From positions 1-9,754 of the forward strand of contig MAXL01000016.1 of assembly GCA_001751005.1 (NCBI GenBank): a stretch of DNA of 9,754 bases, read 5' to 3'. The notes under the pieces are model-generated. The model saw nothing but the letters and a program-made list of their open reading frames with translations, was not told where the DNA came from and did not search any database. Position numbers and translations under genes: made by a program. Within the stretch, counting starts at the first letter, position 1. The number at the start of each line of letters is the position of its first letter. Shown one piece after another: positions 6,914 through 9,754 of this stretch. Origin of the DNA: Desulfobacterales bacterium S5133MH16. GTDB taxonomy: Bacteria; Desulfobacterota; Desulfobacteria; Desulfobacterales; UBA11574.

Positions 6914-6928
6914 TGATAATCATTTGTA
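6914..6928. promoter_or_regulatory. Fur-like 7-1-7 inverted repeat
   Basis: TGATAAT-C-ATTTGTA matches the Fur 7-1-7 consensus (TGATAAT-N-ATTATCA) at 11 of 14 positions, with a perfect left half. ATGATAATCAT (6913-6923) is an 11-bp palindrome identical to the centre of the classical 19-bp Fur box. It lies between divergent catalase (about 330 bp away) and fxsA (about 170 bp away). The distance and AT-richness keep confidence low. Confidence 0.3.
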
Positions 6929-6940
6929 ATTATAAGATAA

Positions 6941-7120
6941 AAAAGTTCGTCTTATGATTTGAGATTTACCTATGAAACCTTGTATGACGTCAATGTGATG
7001 AGAGATATACCTGCGAAAATGGGGTTAAACCTTGACGGGTACAAAAAAGATATCCATATTACTCAGACAATTCCAAAACCGCTAAAGGAGCAATTTTTAT
7101 GTTTTTCAAACTGTTTTTAG
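6941..7120 (+). pseudogene. Possible gene relic overlapping the fxsA start
   Basis: A frame open for 59 codons after a stop at 6938-6940 runs to TAG 7118-7120, overlapping the first 22 bases of fxsA. The composition is protein-like (LRFTYETLYDVNVMRDIPA, then KMGLNLDGYKKDIHITQTIP). No start codon with a ribosome binding site is present: TTG 6959 and ATG 6998 have none. It may be the tail of a decayed gene whose end was replaced by the fxsA ribosome binding site, or a chance frame. I do not recognise a family. Confidence 0.22.
7032..7060 (+). promoter_or_regulatory. fxsA: Candidate fxsA promoter
   Basis: TTGACG (7032-7037, 5 of 6) and CATATT (7055-7060, 4 of 6) are 17 bases apart and would start a transcript near 7067, about 32 nt before the fxsA ATG. 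Confidence 0.35.
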
Positions 7121-7500
7121 CATTCACGCTTATCCCGGTCGCCGAAATTTATTTGATTATCAAACTGGGCGGCCTTTTGGGCGCCTTCAATACGGTGGCC
7201 ATCATCATTATCACCGGATTTGTCGGTGCCACCCTGGCACGCATGCAGGGCTTGCAAACCATGCTGCGGATCAAACAAAGCATGCAGCAGGGGCTTGCGC
7301 CTGCCGAAGAAATGGTAGACGCCCTGCTTATTTTCGTAGCCGGCATTGTCTTGCTTACCCCCGGCTTTATTACGGATGCAGCCGGACTGCTGCTGCTTTT
7401 CCCGCCTGCCCGCTTTCATTTCAAGCGTTTTCTCAGGCACAAATTCGACCAGTGGAGTAAGGACGGTACCATTCAGCACATCAATTTTTCTAAAAAATAA
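7099..7500 (+). CDS. fxsA: FxsA family inner-membrane protein
   Basis: This 133-aa integral membrane protein has family signatures: the N-terminal hydrophobic segment with LIPVAEIYLI (11-20), a second hydrophobic stretch (about 24-44, FNTVAIIIITGFVGATLAR), and the third with LLTPGFITDAAGLLLLFPPAR (85-105). A basic cytoplasmic tail follows. Length is normal for the family. E. coli FxsA is known because its overproduction relieves F-plasmid exclusion of phage T7; its normal biochemical role is unclear. AGGAG at 7086-7090 lies 8 bases before the ATG. It points the same way as the LOG/SLOG gene 147 bp downstream, but that gene has its own promoter candidate, so a shared operon is not required. 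Confidence 0.93.
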   Translation: MFFKLFLAFTLIPVAEIYLIIKLGGLLGAFNTVAIIIITGFVGATLARMQGLQTMLRIKQSMQQGLAPAEEMVDALLIFVAGIVLLTPGFITDAAGLLLLFPPARFHFKRFLRHKFDQWSKDGTIQHINFSKK

Positions 7501-7506
7501 ACCTAT

Positions 7507-7530
7507 TAAAGGAGCAACGACAAATTTGTC
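7507..7530 (+). promoter_or_regulatory. Orphan Shine-Dalgarno followed by a perfect 12-bp palindrome
   Basis: TAAAGGAGCAA (7507-7517) is an exact copy of the 11 bases around the fxsA ribosome binding site (7083-7093), but no ATG follows. It is joined to GACAAATTTGTC (7519-7530), a perfect palindrome. The only nearby start, TTG 7526, would give a 6-codon peptide ending at TGA 7544-7546. This could be an operator plus leftover duplication, or a leader peptide. Confidence 0.3.
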
Positions 7531-7542
7531 AAGGATAATAGA

Positions 7543-7571
7543 TTGATAAAAGTTGAGCTTCGTAATATTAT
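7543..7571 (+). promoter_or_regulatory. Good sigma70-like promoter for the LOG/SLOG-domain gene
   Basis: TTGATA (7543-7548, 5 of 6) and TATTAT (7566-7571, 5 of 6) are separated by the optimal 17 bases. The start point would fall near 7578, giving a 70-nt leader before ATG 7648. This is the best promoter match in the window and implies the downstream gene can be transcribed independently of fxsA. Confidence 0.5.
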
Positions 7572-7576
7572 TATCG

Positions 7577-7599
7577 TGTTGTGAAATTGGATAACAACA
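7577..7599. promoter_or_regulatory. Inverted repeat at the predicted transcription start (operator candidate)
   Basis: TGTTGT (7577-7582) and ACAACA (7594-7599) form perfect 6-bp inverted arms around an 11-base spacer. The site covers the predicted start point of the promoter at 7543-7571, where a repressor would block initiation. The inner sequence (TTGTGA...GGATAACAA) looks like the lac operator with two extra central bases, which would break LacI-type half-site phasing, so I do not call it a lac operator. Confidence 0.35.
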
Positions 7600-7605
7600 A
7601 ACTGA

Positions 7606-7624
7606 ACCGGGCAATCTGCCCGGT
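7606..7624 (+). other. GC-rich stem-loop in the leader of the LOG/SLOG-domain gene
   Basis: ACCGGGCA (7606-7613) and TGCCCGGT (7617-7624) pair perfectly over 8 bp with a 3-nt loop (ATC). The stem is followed by GAAAATTTTCTT and then the ribosome binding site TTGGAG (7635-7640), ten bases from the stem. The T-run is short and interrupted, so it is a weak terminator for fxsA readthrough at best; a 5' UTR stability or attenuation element is the alternative. Confidence 0.5.
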
Positions 7625-7647
7625 GAAAATTTTCTTGGAGTTCTATT

Positions 7648-9480
7648 ATGTCCCTTAATGAAAGTCCCGATTGTCAAATCGAAAATATCATTCATGCTGA
7701 TGAAATCGAGGTCATTGCCCAAGTCACCACATACCTTAAAGATGAACAAATGCAGTATTTCTCGCGCAATCATGACTGCCTGACAACGGACCTGCATAGC
7801 ACAAAGGCCAGGCTTGGAATTAACCAGGAAAAACTGAGTGCCTTTGAACTCAAAGGAAACAAGATCTCTTATGAAGCGAGATTCTGGTTCTATATTCCCG
7901 AATACGCTACAAATCTCACCATTAACAAGTTGATGATACCCGGTCTTGAAGTCGGCAAGATATATTTGAGAAATTCTAAACTCAAATACACTGCACAGGA
8001 ACTCATCAACCTGATTTCAAATCGCATCATCATTGTTCCAAAGGGAACCAAGGTGCTTGAGGAAGGCATTCTGGCTGTACCGATAATGCCTTTTGTGCAT
8101 CTTCCCAACCCCAAGGTCCTGACTCCCGAATATTTGAAGGCTGCCGTTCAAAAACATATCCCTCGTGAAGATCTATATTTTGCCCAGCCGGAAAAAAAGG
8201 TAGACCAGGTCATAGTGCCTGCCGGAAGCGGAGTCATATCCCATACAACCCTTTTTACTCAGCAAAACGAAATTTACATTATAGATCCGGAACACGCTGA
8301 TGCCAGGGTGGGAAGCAGACACACCAATGGGATCATATATCTTGAGCTTATCGGCGGAGAAAAAGACTTTGTCAAGGAGATGGCTCATTTCGAAGTCTAC
8401 AAACCAGCTTTCTTCCAACAAAACGTAAAGAAGAAGTTCTATATTGACCTGAATTCCTCCCTCCTAAAGCAACTTTACGAAAAGCGGTCCGTAGATGAGA
8501 AAACTATCGCAGCCATTAGTAAAACTGAAGGGCAAAGATTCATCAAGCTGAATAAAAGGTACGATCAACTGCTAAATGAGCTGAAACCTGATACAGCGCT
8601 GATCCTGCAAGATTTCCCTAACCGACGTCTTGCATCTTATCTCATCGTAGCTGCTGACCTTGGCCTCCTCAGCGATCTGACGTTCAGAAGGGCCCCTGAA
8701 GAGGAATACTTTTTCAGGTCAGAACACCTTGTCTTTATGAATACTCTTCAGGATATGGGTGTGGAGATTTACTGGAAGAGTCCTCTGCAAGGTGATTTGG
8801 TCTTATACAAGCAGTTCTTTATGAGGTCTTCGGTTATACCCTCATTCAATGAAGCCTTCAGTTCAAGGAAGCTGGCCGCGATTTACGGAACAGCAGGGGA
8901 AGTGGATGCCGACACCCAGAAAGAAATCGTAGACAGCATTAAGTCATTCAAGGATTTCCACGGGGGCATCTGCGGTATCCTTACCGGCGGCAGCGCCGGA
9001 AGTATCATGTCGTTTGTATCCGAAACCACGGCTTCTCTCGGAATGCTCTGTGGGGCCGTATATTGGAAGATTCCAGGGGTAGACATTGATACCCACGTGG
9101 ATTTTGCAGCCTATTTGGGCCGAAATGATTTACTGGAAAGGCAGGAAATTTTATCTGAAACCACCGAGGCCAACATTTATTTCAAGGGCGGAGTAGGCAC
9201 CAACCTTGAAAATGCCATTACCTTTGTAAAGAAGAAACTCGGTATTGGTCATTACAAGCCCCAAATTTTCCTGGGAGAATTTTACAACCCGCTTCAAGAC
9301 TTGCTAACTCATCTGACATCCGAGGGCATGGTTGATCCCAGCGTCTTTAAGAATTGCTATTTCATCAAGCATGGCGCTGAGATTTTCGAAACGCTTTGCA
9401 GACACTTCGGCTCGGAAGACAAGATGGTTCTTGAAGTCTCGGTGAACGAAAATCAATTGTCCGATGCAACCCAAAAATGA
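7648..9480 (+). CDS. Unrecognised N-terminal region fused to a LOG/SLOG-like nucleotide-binding domain
   Basis: This is a 610-aa protein. Residues ~405-600 resemble the LOG ('lysine decarboxylase-like') Rossmann family: first strand KLAAIYGTAG (408-417), glycine loop LTGGSAGSIM (445-454), the LLERQEIL segment with R498 (family: M-x-x-R-K), and FKGGVGTNLE (512-521) matching PGGxGTxxE with E521. The next strand, PQIFLGEFYNPL, also fits. The first Pro of the loop is Lys513 and the RK lysine is Gln499, while Arg and Glu are kept. LOG enzymes release ribose 5-phosphate from nucleoside monophosphates; other SLOG domains sense nucleotides. Residues 1-400 are soluble, mixed alpha/beta, with IIIVPKGTKVLEEGILAVP (127-145), and match no family I know. 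TTGGAG lies 7 bases before the ATG. No signal peptide or membrane helix is present. The substrate is unknown. Confidence 0.75.
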   Translation: MSLNESPDCQIENIIHADEIEVIAQVTTYLKDEQMQYFSRNHDCLTTDLHSTKARLGINQEKLSAFELKGNKISYEARFWFYIPEYATNLTINKLMIPGLEVGKIYLRNSKLKYTAQELINLISNRIIIVPKGTKVLEEGILAVPIMPFVHLPNPKVLTPEYLKAAVQKHIPREDLYFAQPEKKVDQVIVPAGSGVISHTTLFTQQNEIYIIDPEHADARVGSRHTNGIIYLELIGGEKDFVKEMAHFEVYKPAFFQQNVKKKFYIDLNSSLLKQLYEKRSVDEKTIAAISKTEGQRFIKLNKRYDQLLNELKPDTALILQDFPNRRLASYLIVAADLGLLSDLTFRRAPEEEYFFRSEHLVFMNTLQDMGVEIYWKSPLQGDLVLYKQFFMRSSVIPSFNEAFSSRKLAAIYGTAGEVDADTQKEIVDSIKSFKDFHGGICGILTGGSAGSIMSFVSETTASLGMLCGAVYWKIPGVDIDTHVDFAAYLGRNDLLERQEILSETTEANIYFKGGVGTNLENAITFVKKKLGIGHYKPQIFLGEFYNPLQDLLTHLTSEGMVDPSVFKNCYFIKHGAEIFETLCRHFGSEDKMVLEVSVNENQLSDATQK

Positions 9481-9634
9481 CCGGAAATTTCATTTCACTC
9501 CTAAAATATACCCCCCAGTTGCGTAAGAATCAGCCATATTTGAGGCAAAATTTAAACGTTTTAGTTGTAATATCAATAAGATGATATGGCCCGACTCCCA
9601 TCCCCCAAGATTTGACACCATTCGCCGCAGGGCT

Positions 9635-9754
9635 TTACGTCCCATATCCCACAGGTAAGATGAGCAGGGGTTCATGGGATCTGCTGATTTTCATGACCCG
9701 AATCACATCATTGTCATGAAAAGCACCCACGATCCCGGCTCTCAGACCAAGGGC
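9635..9754 (-). CDS. Nitroreductase-family protein, C-terminal fragment (partial)
   Basis: On the minus strand the frame is open from the window edge to TAA (9637-9635), giving 39 residues. They read ALGLRAGIVGAFHDNDVIRV, then a short link, and SHEPLLILPVGYGT. The pattern 'ALGL..-.VGAF-D..V..V...-HEPL.ILPVG' is the usual C-terminus of the nitroreductase/SagB-type FMN oxidoreductase superfamily, where this segment follows the last FMN-contacting helix. Only the tail is visible, so neither the subtype nor the FMN-binding residues can be checked. It is convergent with the LOG/SLOG gene, with 154 bases between stops that contain no clear intrinsic terminator. Confidence 0.7.
   Translation of the reverse strand, partial: ALGLRAGIVGAFHDNDVIRVMKISRSHEPLLILPVGYGT

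Larger units (their letters stand above)
6582..7098. other. AT-rich region between divergent catalase and fxsA genes
   Basis: These 517 bases contain the catalase ribosome binding site (6589-6593) and a weak minus-strand promoter candidate. They also hold a Fur-like inverted repeat (6914-6928), a 6-bp inverted repeat ATAAGA/TCTTAT (6932-6937/6950-6955), a protein-like open stretch without a start (from 6941) and a candidate fxsA promoter. A 53-codon frame beginning at ATG 6714 has no proper ribosome binding site and no recognisable motif, so I do not call it a gene. Confidence 0.55.

Noticed and set aside
7579..7597. Lac operator look-alike (TTGTGA...GGATAACAA)
   Set aside because: It has two extra central bases compared with the lac operator, so half-site phasing is wrong, and there is no lac-type gene nearby; kept only as a generic inverted repeat.
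7117..7797. 226-codon minus-strand frame
   Set aside because: It runs across fxsA, the promoter region and the start of the LOG/SLOG gene; it has no family motif and low-complexity composition from antisense reading.
9490..9675. 61-codon minus-strand frame near the right edge
   Set aside because: It overlaps the nitroreductase C-terminus in a different frame; the other frame has clear family similarity and a proper stop.

Overview
The window looks like part of a chromosome from a Gram-negative, sulfate-reducer-type bacterium. A Desulfobacterota member (Desulfobacterales-like) is my best guess. This rests on moderate AT-rich base composition, short tandem TGAACC-type intergenic repeats, and gene types such as an FAA1-type acyl-CoA ligase, a SlyD with a short Cys tail, FxsA and a heme catalase. 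The taxonomic call is inference. No rRNA, tRNA, CRISPR array or intact insertion sequence was seen.

Left part (1-3264). A membrane-protein C-terminus (stop at 111) is followed by a gene-free stretch carrying two kinds of dispersed repeat. Next comes a tight two-gene lipid operon: a PlsC-like acyltransferase (529-1140) and an AMP-forming long-chain acyl-CoA ligase (1158-2939). A 62-bp sequence occurs as a direct repeat on both sides of this operon (278-339 and 2959-3020, one mismatch), so the cassette and its candidate promoter sit between matching borders.

Middle part (3265-6581). A stand-alone HhH plus DEDDy-type 3'-5' exonuclease-like protein comes first. It is followed by a SlyD-type peptidyl-prolyl isomerase with a GTG start and a short Cys-rich tail, then a 60-aa coiled-coil protein 18 nt downstream. 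A compact repeat element with two inverted repeats (5027-5112) separates these from a convergent, more GC-rich monofunctional heme catalase on the minus strand.

Right part (6582-9754). A 517-bp AT-rich region holds the catalase 5' region, a Fur-like inverted repeat and a possible gene relic, and leads into fxsA (inner-membrane protein). After fxsA come an orphan Shine-Dalgarno/palindrome, a good sigma70-like promoter with an inverted repeat at the predicted start point, and a stem-loop. These precede a 610-aa protein whose C-terminal ~200 residues carry LOG/SLOG-type nucleotide-binding motifs and whose N-terminal ~400 residues I do not recognise. The window ends in the C-terminus of a convergent nitroreductase-family protein.

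The most interesting items are the LOG/SLOG fusion protein with its structured leader, the repeat-flanked lipid cassette, and the altered motif III of the acyltransferase.
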